This document shows positions 7,669-14,840 of a DNA stretch of 64,000 bases, piece by piece; the first letter of the stretch is position 1, and each line of letters begins with the position of its first letter. The DNA lies in assembly GCA_938008535.1 (NCBI GenBank), contig CALLKF010000096.1, positions 1 through 64,000 of the forward strand, in the 5' to 3' direction. Source of the DNA: an uncultured Saprospirales bacterium (lineage in GTDB: Bacteria; Bacteroidota; Bacteroidia; Chitinophagales; JADIYW01). The notes beneath the pieces are model-generated. The model was not told the origin of the DNA. It did no database searches and saw only the letters and a program-made list of their open reading frames with translations. The translations under genes were made by a program, and so were the position numbers.

Positions 7669-7820
7669 CTTTTTTATGACATTTAGCTATATTAAATGAA
7701 AATTATATTTAGATACAATTAACTAATAAACAGTAGTTTATTAAAATTAAAATGAAAATTATACAAAAAATTGCTTCCTGAATTTTATGACAATGGCAAA
7801 AATTTATTTTGAAATAATTA
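7669..7820 (+). repeat. 152-bp duplicated upstream block, copy A
   Basis: This is the first of two direct copies, about 92% identical by my alignment; the other is 9721-9871. Shared landmarks are CTTTTTTATGACATTT at the left, an 8-bp hairpin TAATAAAC-AGTA-GTTTATTA in the middle, and TTATTTTGAAATAATT at the right. Homology stops just past a TTTTG that can serve as a -33 element. With the promoter and leader it accounts for most of the 421-bp gap 7566-7986. The rest of that gap shows nothing else I can name. Confidence 0.8.
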
Positions 7821-7840
7821 TTTTAGAAAGTCTAATATTG
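7809..7840 (+). promoter_or_regulatory. candidate promoter for the methyltransferase gene
   Basis: TTG (7809-7811) is followed after exactly 21 bp by TAATATTG (7833-7840), one mismatch from the Bacteroidota -7 consensus TAnnTTTG. The -33 half lies in the duplicated block. The same spacing occurs with a perfect -7 box at the second copy (9860-9891). It would give a leader of about 140 nt. Confidence 0.4.
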
Positions 7841-7986
7841 GGTTAGTTATGTTTAAAGCACAATTTTTACAGCACATTACCCTAAGTAATTTAGAGGATA
7901 AAAAATCAATGCCGTGTAAGTTTTATCCGCCATAGTTTTGTATTATTGTAACCAAAAATCTATTTTTTCAATTAAATAATGATATT

Positions 7987-8820
7987 ATGAGCAAATATTT
8001 TTATAAAGCAATTCGTTTCCTTTTCAGATTTCCATTATTTTGGAACTTAACAAAACCTTTTATTAATTTTTTCAAGAATCTTGAAGTGCAAAAAATGTGG
8101 ACAGACAGAGCGCCACGTGACAAAATGATTAAAGAGCAAATATTGGTATCACCAGAAGTACGAAATGGATATTTTAAAGGAATGCTATATCCAGGTTTTC
8201 AAGCGGCAGGAAGTGCAATTTATCCGAAATTTATAGGTAGTTATGAAAATGAATTAAATCCTATTATAGAAAAAGCAATACAACAGCAATATGATACTAT
8301 AATTGATGTTGGATGTGCAGAAGGATATTATGCAATTGGATTAGCAAGGTTATTGCCCAATGCAACTGTATACGCTTACGATACTGTACAATACGCTCGT
8401 AATCTTTGTAAACAAATAGCTACTATTAATCATGTGCAAGATAGAGTAATAATAAATGGCACTTTGAATGCAAGCGAATTAAGCAAATTTGATTTTACAA
8501 ACAAGAACGCTTTTATTATCAGCGATTGTGAAGGATTTGAAAAACAACTTTTCACAAAAGAAAACATACACAATTTAAAAAACTGCGATGTTTTAATAGA
8601 AACACACGATTTGTTTGATTTAACAATTTCTGCTTATTTAATCGATTTATTTAAAGCTACGCATCAAGCACCTGTTATAATAGCATCTTTAGATGATAAT
8701 AAGAAAGCTCAAACCTATCATTTTCCTGAAACTGAAAAATTAGATTTAAAAACTAAGAAAATAATTTTTTCTGAAGAACGAAAAGCAATTATGGAATGGT
8801 TGTTTTTTCAGAAAATGTAA
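7987..8820 (+). CDS. SAM-dependent methyltransferase, class I fold
   Basis: A 277-residue protein. A Rossmann methyltransferase core starts near residue 104: motif I is DVGCAEGYYA (107-116), followed by an acidic strand end VYAYD (about 128-132) and a motif-IV-like ISDCEGFEKQL. The N-terminal hundred residues are basic and aromatic and have no obvious signal peptide. The spacing resembles FkbM-type or sugar/lipid-modifying methyltransferases, but I cannot name the substrate. No partner gene is adjacent: it is monocistronic between the thyA leader and an opposing hypothetical gene. It is preceded by one copy of the 152-bp block that also precedes the twin lipoproteins, which suggests shared control. 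Confidence 0.65.
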   Translation: MSKYFYKAIRFLFRFPLFWNLTKPFINFFKNLEVQKMWTDRAPRDKMIKEQILVSPEVRNGYFKGMLYPGFQAAGSAIYPKFIGSYENELNPIIEKAIQQQYDTIIDVGCAEGYYAIGLARLLPNATVYAYDTVQYARNLCKQIATINHVQDRVIINGTLNASELSKFDFTNKNAFIISDCEGFEKQLFTKENIHNLKNCDVLIETHDLFDLTISAYLIDLFKATHQAPVIIASLDDNKKAQTYHFPETEKLDLKTKKIIFSEERKAIMEWLFFQKM

Positions 8821-8854
8821 AATAAAAGTTAAAACTTTGGAGCTCTTTAAAATT

Positions 8855-9343
8855 TTACTCGGCTGTAGTGCCGTCACCGCTGCCACCGCCATTAGTGTTG
8901 GGAAAGAATTGTTTTAATTCTTCCACTTTTTCAGTAAAACCAGGTGACTTAGTGCCTGCTTTGTATTTACTATAATCATAATCAGTAAGTCCATCTTGAA
9001 AATTATCATAATCATGTATAATTTTAAAATCACTTAACATACGTGTTAGGTTAGCAATTCTATCTAATCGCGTATCTGCAAAAACTCTATCTTGGAAATC
9101 AGCTTCAAACTCTACCCAGTCAACATCGGGGCTTGCCAAATTAGGCTGTGTTTGATAATACTCACGATCTTTATTCACAAACAATTTATTATACTCTTTG
9201 ACGCTACCAAACTTGTTACGTTCTTCTGCATTAAGGTTCATTGTTACCGATATTAGATGTGTTTCAATGGTGGTTAATGCTGCATCAATAGCAGTTTTTT
9301 GGGCTGTTGTAAGGTGAAGCCTACCTAAATTTGTAACTGGCAT
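8855..9343 (-). CDS. conserved hypothetical protein of Bacteroidota type
   Basis: A 162-residue soluble, acidic protein with no signal peptide. The N-terminus (MPVTNLGRLHLTTAQKTAID) leads into predicted helices. A DVDWVEFEADFQDR segment, a DYDNFQDGLTDYDYSKYKAG segment and a Gly/Ser-rich tail follow. I recall similar proteins as a multi-copy hypothetical family in this phylum, but no function is known to me. It points towards the methyltransferase gene. Upstream lies a 588-bp gap holding the phased A4T4 array, which may belong to its control region. Coding quality looks good, with no frameshift, so I regard it as a real gene. Confidence 0.65.
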   Translation of the reverse strand: MPVTNLGRLHLTTAQKTAIDAALTTIETHLISVTMNLNAEERNKFGSVKEYNKLFVNKDREYYQTQPNLASPDVDWVEFEADFQDRVFADTRLDRIANLTRMLSDFKIIHDYDNFQDGLTDYDYSKYKAGTKSPGFTEKVEELKQFFPNTNGGGSGDGTTAE

Positions 9344-9458
9344 ATTTTTTTATTTTAATGTTACATCTAAAATAATAAAGACATTAGCATTGTCATAGTT
9401 ATTACTTCAATATTTATCTTAATAAATGTTAATAAAATGTAAAGTGCCAATATTTACT

Positions 9459-9597
9459 ATAAAATTTTATGATAGATACATAAAATTTTAAGCTATGTAC
9501 ATAAAATTTTAAGTATAACACATAAAATTTTAAGTCTGATACATAAAATTTTAAGCATGACACATAAAATTTTAAGCATGACACATAAAATTTTATC
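9459..9597. repeat. 21-bp tandem array of phased A4T4 tracts
   Basis: AAAATTTT starts at 9461, 9482, 9503, 9524, 9545, 9566 and 9587: seven tracts at exactly 21-bp spacing. Each unit is ATAAAATTTTAAG plus about 8 variable bases (for example CATGACAC in the two rightmost full units). 21 bp equals two helical turns, and A4T4 tracts in phase are known to curve DNA, so this should be a strongly bent segment. It lies in the 588-bp gap 9344-9931, together with the second duplicated block and a promoter. The remaining bases there show nothing I can name. Confidence 0.9.
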
Positions 9598-9720
9598 ATT
9601 TTTTACTATAAAGTGGGAATTTACATGCCAATATTGGATTAAAGTGGTAATTTTGGTTTTTGTGTCTTTATACTAAATTTTATCTCTAATTTTAAAGTAA
9701 ATATTTTGTAGAAAAATTGT

Positions 9721-9871
9721 CTTTTTTATGACATTTGGCTAACATAAATGAAAATTATTATTAGTCACAATTAACTAATAAACAGTAGTTTATTAAAAAT
9801 AAAATGAAAATTATACAAAAATTACTTCCTGATTTTTATGACAATGGCAAAAATTTATTTTGAAATAATTA
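9721..9871 (+). repeat. 151-bp duplicated upstream block, copy B
   Basis: The second copy of the block at 7669-7820, in the same orientation and about 92% identical. It keeps the TAATAAAC-AGTA-GTTTATTA hairpin and the right-end TTTTG. Copy B has a five-A run where copy A has six. It ends 60 bp before the first twin lipoprotein and supplies the -33 element of that promoter. Confidence 0.8.
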
Positions 9872-9891
9872 ATAATTGTGGTTTAGATTTG
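9860..9891 (+). promoter_or_regulatory. promoter of the twin lipoprotein genes
   Basis: TTG (9860-9862, preceded by TT) and, after 21 bp, a perfect TAnnTTTG box, TAGATTTG (9884-9891). The start codon is at 9932, giving a leader of roughly 30-35 nt. The -33 half is inside the duplicated block and the -7 half is outside it. Confidence 0.6.
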
Positions 9892-9931
9892 ACCAATCAA
9901 TTAAATTAAATCACTTTTTAAATCACATAAA

Positions 9932-10618
9932 ATGGGAAAAATCAACTCAATTTTTAAAACCATAGTTGCAGTGGCAATTGTTTTGGTAATGGCACAAGGT
10001 TGCGTACCTGCTGGTGGAAATACTCCAACTTCTGGAACTTTTAATGTTGGAATAGATGATGAATACTTTTTATACACTGAACCACACATTAATTTTAGCA
10101 CCAAGATTTTAGAGATTGATGGTGATAGTATTTGTTTTGCAATCATGAAAGCTGATAATTTTCATATTCAACGATATTTTGGTATTTATACTAAATCGTC
10201 AGACGGAAATGTGTATGAATTTTTGAGTTATGGAAATTCTGATTTAATGCATCCATTACAAGGTGGTAAAACAATTTCAAATTTAAATGATTCAAATTTT
10301 ATATGGAATACAAACCTTACAACTTATCTGGATGGCTGGATAGATGTTACAATTTATGAAAGATTTGACCATCATTTTGGTGTATCAGGTAGCTCTGTCT
10401 CACCATATGTACCATTAACTACCAGTGCGACAACTAATTTTCTATTTGAAGGCACCAACTATTTCGTGTTTCGTAAATTAAAAACAACAGGTTATCAATA
10501 TTTCTGGATCAAATTAATCAACTTATCACCATTAAACATGGCAGTTTATGGTCGCGGCGAATTTTTCAGAGTTGAAACAGGCAAATACCAAATGAACAGC
10601 ATTGTTACTGGACAATAA
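9932..10618 (+). CDS. lipoprotein with shared leader, cargo type 1
   Basis: A 228-residue exported lipoprotein. Its signal peptide (KINSIFKTIVAVAIVLVMAQGC) ends in a lipobox, AQG-C, followed by a PAGGN linker. The mature part of about 190 residues is rich in Tyr, Phe, Asn and Ser and probably beta-rich; I recognise no domain. The leader is nearly identical to that of the next gene, with 51 consecutive identical bases (9971-10021 and 10684-10734). After the linker the two proteins have nothing in common. The genes are 27 bp apart and should be co-transcribed from the promoter at 9860-9891. It is probably surface- or periplasm-located, with unknown function. Confidence 0.6.
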   Translation: MGKINSIFKTIVAVAIVLVMAQGCVPAGGNTPTSGTFNVGIDDEYFLYTEPHINFSTKILEIDGDSICFAIMKADNFHIQRYFGIYTKSSDGNVYEFLSYGNSDLMHPLQGGKTISNLNDSNFIWNTNLTTYLDGWIDVTIYERFDHHFGVSGSSVSPYVPLTTSATTNFLFEGTNYFVFRKLKTTGYQYFWIKLINLSPLNMAVYGRGEFFRVETGKYQMNSIVTGQ

Positions 10619-10645
10619 TTTTATAATATTTTAAAATCACTTAAA

Positions 10646-11107
10646 ATGAAAAAAATCAATTCAATTTTAAAAACAATAGCTGCGGTGGCAATTGTTTTGG
10701 TAATGGCACAAGGTTGCGTACCTGCTGGTGGAAATCCAACACCTAACGACCCAACAAAAGGTACACTTTCGATTGGTTTTTATCGATATCATATATTAGG
10801 AATTACACAACAACTAATAACTGGTACATTTACTCTAGAATTTTATAATTCACAAACAAACAGTCTAATATCTTCATCAACAGTAAATTACACACCAATT
10901 TCAGCAACGAATAATTCTGCATTACCAAGAACATTTAACAACTTAACTCCTGGCGATTATTACTTGCGTGTTAAAAATGTACATGATGAATATAGAGTTT
11001 TTTTTGTTTCTGGTTCGGGTAATCTAGATTCAACAAGTGGTTTTACAATTAGAGCTGGACAAATAACTTCTCATAATCCGATATTAGTTTTAGATATCTT
11101 TGAATAA
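10646..11107 (+). CDS. lipoprotein with shared leader, cargo type 2
   Basis: A 153-residue lipoprotein with the same leader as the preceding gene (KINSILKTIAAVAIVLVMAQ, then lipobox AQG-C and PAGGN). The mature part of about 120 residues looks like one immunoglobulin-like beta-sandwich: TFTLEFYNSQ strand, PRTFNNLTPGDYYLRVKN, and a closing NPILVLDIFE strand. Such domains often bind partners at the cell surface, but the ligand is unknown. The region just upstream (AAATCACTTAAAATGAA) also matches the start region of the first lipoprotein, so the duplication covers the start signal as well. An inverted repeat 30 bp downstream probably ends the transcript. Confidence 0.6.
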   Translation: MKKINSILKTIAAVAIVLVMAQGCVPAGGNPTPNDPTKGTLSIGFYRYHILGITQQLITGTFTLEFYNSQTNSLISSSTVNYTPISATNNSALPRTFNNLTPGDYYLRVKNVHDEYRVFFVSGSGNLDSTSGFTIRAGQITSHNPILVLDIFE

Positions 11108-11137
11108 CATGTAAATATAAAATAAATTACTATTGAA

Positions 11138-11175
11138 AAGAAAGTCAGAAGCTCAAATTAGTTTCGGACTTTCTT
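11138..11175 (+). terminator. hairpin after the twin lipoproteins
   Basis: Arms AAGAAAGTC (11138-11146) and GACTTTCTT (11167-11175), extended inward by GAA/TTC after one mismatch. No long T-run follows at once, so this is a moderate terminator candidate. Confidence 0.5.
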
Positions 11176-11293
11176 GCTTAGATCACGTGCTTTTTTTGCA
11201 GATATCATCAAATTTTAAAATAAATTAACACCAAAACACTCAAATGCATATAATTAACTCATTTTCAAATTTTCAAATCTTCAAATTATACAG

Positions 11294-11301
11294 TATCTTT
11301 G
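11294..11301 (+). promoter_or_regulatory. -7 box of the bamD operon
   Basis: TATCTTTG matches TAnnTTTG exactly and lies only 7 bp before the bamD ATG, implying a nearly leaderless transcript. I see no clear TTG at -33. Confidence 0.4.
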
Positions 11302-11308
11302 CCAACTT

Positions 11309-12085
11309 ATGATTTTTAAGAAATTCTATATTTTACTCATTTTTGCCATTTTTGCTTCGTCTTGCAACGTTTCAACTAACAAAATTTTGAAAGGCAACGA
11401 CATAGAAGCAAAATTGAAAATTGCTGATAAATACTATGCAAAAAAGAAATACGATAAGTGCATTCCTATTTATGAAGAAGCGTTGACTATTTTAAAAGGA
11501 CAGAAAAGTGTAGATGATATTTACTACAAATACGCTAATTCTTATTACTTAAATCAAAGCTACGAGTTAGGTGCGTTTTATTTGAGAAGTTTTTATACAA
11601 CTTATCCTGCAAATCCATATGCAGAAACCGCAGGTTTCAGCGAAGCTATGTGTTATTTAAAGCAGTCGCCGCGCTATTCATTAGAGCAAGTGAACACACA
11701 AAAAGCAATCGAAGTGTTCCAGGCATATGTTGACAGATATCCAAAAAGCGAAAAAGTGCCTGAAGCCAATGCAAAAATTGATGAATTAAGAGGCAAATTG
11801 CGTAAAAAAGCGTACGAAAGTGCGTATCTTTACTATAAAATTGGTGAATACCACGCAGCTGCTGTGGCATTTGAAAATTTTTTAAAGGAATTTCCTGAAC
11901 ATGAAAATCCTGAACGTGTGAATTTTCTGATCGTAAAAGCATTGAAAAAATTCGCCGACGGAAGTTACAAAGACAAAAAAGAAGAACGTTATAAAGATTT
12001 TGAAACACATTTTGAAAAATTCAAACAAAAATATCCAAGCAGCAAATATTTAGTTGATTTGGAAAAAATGCACAAACATAAATAA
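11309..12085 (+). CDS. bamD: outer membrane protein assembly factor BamD
   Basis: A 258-residue lipoprotein (lipobox ASS-C, about C19) with repeated TPR helices: YYAKKKYDKCIPIYEEAL, YELGAFYLRSFYTTYP, AIEVFQAYVDRYPKS and YHAAAVAFENFLKEFP. This is the BamD/YfiO pattern; the protein holds BamA's periplasmic domains and is needed to insert beta-barrels into the outer membrane. Length is normal for the phylum. It opens the block bamD-rpoZ-coaBC-porD-recN, a gene order I know from many Bacteroidota. The ATG choice gives a full signal peptide directly after a -7 box. Confidence 0.92.
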   Translation: MIFKKFYILLIFAIFASSCNVSTNKILKGNDIEAKLKIADKYYAKKKYDKCIPIYEEALTILKGQKSVDDIYYKYANSYYLNQSYELGAFYLRSFYTTYPANPYAETAGFSEAMCYLKQSPRYSLEQVNTQKAIEVFQAYVDRYPKSEKVPEANAKIDELRGKLRKKAYESAYLYYKIGEYHAAAVAFENFLKEFPEHENPERVNFLIVKALKKFADGSYKDKKEERYKDFETHFEKFKQKYPSSKYLVDLEKMHKHK

Positions 12086-12107
12086 TTAGAAAATTTAAAT
12101 TAATACT

Positions 12108-12437
12108 ATGTCAACCATTAAAAAAGAAGAAGCAAAATCAATGTCAGCTTACATTGAAACTAGAAACTTAGACGATTTAGCAGCTCGTACTGGAAACATT
12201 TACAAATCTATCAATGTAATTTCAGCACGTTCTTCTCAAATGAATACAAAAATGAAAGAAGAATTGCACCGTAAATTAGAAGAATTTGCATCTGCAACAG
12301 ATAATTTAGAAGAAGTTTTTGAAAACAGAGAACAAATTGAAATTTCTCGTTACTACGAAAAATTGCCTAAAACTACAATTACTGCGTTGCATGAGTTTTT
12401 GAATGACGAAACGTATTTTAAAGATAAAGAGATTTAG
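12108..12437 (+). CDS. rpoZ: RNA polymerase omega subunit
   Basis: A 109-residue protein of the Bacteroidota RpoZ type, longer than the 91-residue E. coli protein. The sequence DDLAARTGNIYKSINVISARSSQM matches the conserved omega helix that wraps the beta-prime C-terminus (AxxRxxN.Y...AxRA type). The rest is a charged helical tail (KEELHRKLEEFASATDNLEE). It helps assembly and stability of RNA polymerase. It lies 22 bp after bamD and before coaBC, the standard neighbourhood, which supports the call more than sequence similarity alone. Confidence 0.85.
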   Translation: MSTIKKEEAKSMSAYIETRNLDDLAARTGNIYKSINVISARSSQMNTKMKEELHRKLEEFASATDNLEEVFENREQIEISRYYEKLPKTTITALHEFLNDETYFKDKEI

Positions 12438-12488
12438 TAAATTGGTCATTTGAAAATAGACATTGGTCAATAGTTATGTAAAAAACGT

Positions 12489-12542
12489 TAATGACTAATT
12501 TCCAATCTTACTAATGACTAATCGCTAATGACTAATGACTAA
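12489..12542. repeat. TAATGACTAA repeats upstream of coaBC
   Basis: TAATGACTAA occurs at 12489-12498, 12512-12521, 12526-12535 and 12533-12542, the last two overlapping with a 7-bp period. The reverse form ATTAGTCATTA occurs at 63659-63669. It fills most of the rpoZ-coaBC gap. Confidence 0.7.
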
Positions 12543-12547
12543 ACAAC

Positions 12548-13756
12548 ATGCTGAAAGATAAAAAAATTTTACTCGCAGTTTGTGGAAGTATAGCTGCCTA
12601 CAAGGCAGCTTTTTTAGTGCGCTTACTGGTAAAAGAAGGTGCGCAAGTTCGTGTCATCATGACAAAAGCTGCAACCGAATTTATTTCACCTTTAACTTTG
12701 GCAACGCTATCTAAAAACGAATGCGTAACGGATTATATCAATACAACAAAAACCAATTGGAACAATCATGTAGAACTCGCACTTTGGGCCGATTTGATCC
12801 TGATTGCACCTTGTTCTGCTGGCACAATTTCCAAAATGGCAAACGGAATTTGCGATAATTTACTGATGGCAGTTTATTTGTCGGCACGTTGTCCAATATA
12901 TTTGGCACCAGCTATGGATGAAGATATGTGGAAACATGCATCAACCAAACAAAACATTCAAAAATTAATTTCTTTTGGAAATAAGATTATTTCGGTAAAT
13001 AATGGCGAGCTCGCAAGTGGTTTGATTGGTGAAGGAAGAATGTCTGAACCACAAGAAATTGTTGATTTTTTGACAACTCACGACTCACGACTCACGACTC
13101 ACGACTCCAAACTTTCTAAAAAGAAAATTTTGATAACTGCTGGACCAACCTACGAAGCACTCGATCCAGTTCGGTTTATTGGCAATCATTCTTCAGGAAA
13201 AATGGGTGTTGCATTGGCTGAAAAAGCTCGCGATTTGGGTGCTGACGTTGAGTTGATTATTGGACCAACTAAATTGCAAATTCCAAATACAATTAAAGTG
13301 ACGCATGTAACATCTGCAAATGAAATGTATTTGGCTTGTAAAAAGCATTTTGCAAAAACAGATGTTTGCATTTTCGCAGCTGCAGTGGCTGATTATACTC
13401 CAAAAAATGTAGCAGCACAAAAAATAAAAAAATCAGATGCTGAATTTTCTATCACGCTAAAAAAGAATGTTGACATCGCATATGAATTTGGAAAAATCAA
13501 AAAAAACAACCAAATTTCAGTTGGTTTTGCGTTGGAAACAAATGACGAATTGAATCATGCAAGAGCAAAAATTACCAAGAAAAACTTTGATTTAATTGTA
13601 TTGAATTCACTGAACGACAAAGGTGCTGGTTTTAAACACGAAACAAATAAAATCACAATAGTAAATCGTAACAATAAAATACATAAATTTGAGTTAAAGA
13701 CAAAGGACGAAGTAGCTGTTGATATTTTAAATGAATTGGAAAAATTATTGAAATAA
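12548..13756 (+). CDS. coaBC: bifunctional CoaBC (Dfp), coenzyme A synthesis
   Basis: A 402-residue fusion. Residues 1-174 are phosphopantothenoylcysteine decarboxylase, an FMN enzyme: GSIAAYKA (13-20), catalytic His74 in NHVEL, PAMDEDMW (121-128) and the substrate clamp GEGRM (161-165). Residues about 191-402 are phosphopantothenate-cysteine ligase: ILITAGPTYEALDPVRFIG, the SSGKMG loop and the CIFAAAVADY strand. Together they make 4'-phosphopantetheine. The linker (about 176-188, TTHDSRLTTHDSK) is encoded by a 7-bp tandem repeat typical of intergenic DNA, not of this family. The reading frame is intact. Confidence 0.95.
   Translation: MLKDKKILLAVCGSIAAYKAAFLVRLLVKEGAQVRVIMTKAATEFISPLTLATLSKNECVTDYINTTKTNWNNHVELALWADLILIAPCSAGTISKMANGICDNLLMAVYLSARCPIYLAPAMDEDMWKHASTKQNIQKLISFGNKIISVNNGELASGLIGEGRMSEPQEIVDFLTTHDSRLTTHDSKLSKKKILITAGPTYEALDPVRFIGNHSSGKMGVALAEKARDLGADVELIIGPTKLQIPNTIKVTHVTSANEMYLACKKHFAKTDVCIFAAAVADYTPKNVAAQKIKKSDAEFSITLKKNVDIAYEFGKIKKNNQISVGFALETNDELNHARAKITKKNFDLIVLNSLNDKGAGFKHETNKITIVNRNNKIHKFELKTKDEVAVDILNELEKLLK
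13076..13107 (+). repeat. 7-bp tandem repeat inside coaBC
   Basis: Four exact ACTCACG units (13076-13103) plus a partial fifth. The array encodes the linker between the two enzyme domains. Because the unit is 7 bp, gain or loss of one copy would shift the frame and cut off the ligase domain. Confidence 0.9.
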
Positions 13757-13788
13757 TCTTTTCTTAAGTTCTAAGCTTTAGAAAAGAT
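13756..13788. repeat. 33-bp palindrome, copy 3
   Basis: An imperfect 33-bp inverted repeat (arms ATCTTTTCTTAAG... and ...CTTTAGAAAAGAT) starting on the last base of the coaBC stop codon and ending 14 bp before the porD start. It belongs to the family at 3477, 7581 and 27044. Confidence 0.7.
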
Positions 13789-13802
13789 GAAAAAGAAAAA
13801 AG

Positions 13803-14735
13803 ATGAAAAAAATAATCTTATCGCTTATTACTTTTTACTTAATACTTACTACTTGCAGTGCGCAAGAATTAAACTGTACGATTGCTATCAATGCACCAAA
13901 AAATCAGAATATTGACCCATTAGTTTTTAAAAATTTAGAAGTTGCTTTGATGGAATTTATGAATGGCAGAAAATGGACCAACGACAACTTCAAGGAAAAC
14001 GAAAAAATAAAATGTTCTATTACTATCAATATTACTGGAATTCCTAGCGAAGGTTCTTACAAAGCAGATGCTATTATACAATCTCAACGTCCAATTTATA
14101 ATTCAAATTACAACTCATTACTTTTAAATATTCAAGACAGAACTTTTGATTTTGACTATGCTGATTTGCAAAATTTATTTTATAATGACAATGCATACAC
14201 TTCACAAATCACATCACTGTTTGCCTACTATGCATATCTAATTTTAGCGTATGATTATGAATCTTTTTCAAAAGAAGGTGGCACACCTTATTTTCAAAAC
14301 GCACTCACTGTTTGCAATAATATTCCACAAGGCGAACGTTCTAAATATAAAGGTTGGAGCCAGTTTGATGCTTCTATCAGTTTCACCAACGGTACGATTA
14401 ATCGATTTATAATGGTTGATAATTGGTTGAATCCAAGATATAAAGATATGCGATTGGCATACTATAGCTATCATTCTGGTGGTTTAGATAGAATGTATAC
14501 AGATGCTGCACAATCAAGAAGTACGATTATGGCTTCACTTAATTTATTTCAGAAAATAAATGTTGACAATCCGAATTTACAACCGTTGCGCTCTTTTTTT
14601 GCTTCAAAATACACAGAACTGATAAATTTGTATTCTAAAGGTGATATGAGTGAAAAAGCTGTGGTAACACAATTGCTGACTACTTTAGACCCAATCAATT
14701 CGGATAAGTATAAGCAGATTCAAAAATCGAAGTAA
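13803..14735 (+). CDS. porD: PorD-like protein (DUF4835)
   Basis: A 310-residue secreted protein with a cleavable signal peptide (MKKIILSLITFYLILTTCSAQ). The sequence after it (ELNCTIAINAPKNQNIDP, then FMNGRKWTNDNF and KCSITINITGIPSEGSY) is the DUF4835 family, which is associated with type IX secretion and named PorD in some annotations. A conserved region around DYESFSKEGGTPYFQNA and RYKDMRLAYYSYHSGGLDRM follows. It is predicted to be periplasmic. Its place between coaBC and recN is the usual one. Its biochemical role is not established, so the gene name is an association rather than a proven function. Confidence 0.8.
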   Translation: MKKIILSLITFYLILTTCSAQELNCTIAINAPKNQNIDPLVFKNLEVALMEFMNGRKWTNDNFKENEKIKCSITINITGIPSEGSYKADAIIQSQRPIYNSNYNSLLLNIQDRTFDFDYADLQNLFYNDNAYTSQITSLFAYYAYLILAYDYESFSKEGGTPYFQNALTVCNNIPQGERSKYKGWSQFDASISFTNGTINRFIMVDNWLNPRYKDMRLAYYSYHSGGLDRMYTDAAQSRSTIMASLNLFQKINVDNPNLQPLRSFFASKYTELINLYSKGDMSEKAVVTQLLTTLDPINSDKYKQIQKSK

Positions 14736-14748
14736 AACTTCTAAGTAA

Positions 14749-14771
14749 ATTGTTGGTTGGAAACCAACAAT
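14749..14771. repeat. ATTGTTGGTT hairpin repeat, copy 2
   Basis: Identical arms to 407-429 (ATTGTTGGTT / AACCAACAAT), loop GGA instead of AGA, again followed by GGC. It lies in the porD-recN gap, followed by a second simple repeat, TTACTTACTACTTACTAC. Confidence 0.75.
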
Positions 14772-14840
14772 GGCAAGACATAGGCAAGATTTAATTTTTC
14801 TTATTACTTACTACTTACTACTATTTTGTAAATTTACAAC

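Noticed and set aside
9459..9597. 21-bp array as a CRISPR
   Set aside because: Unit of 21 bp with 8 variable bases, palindromic AT core, no cas genes, no leader. Spacers are far too short.
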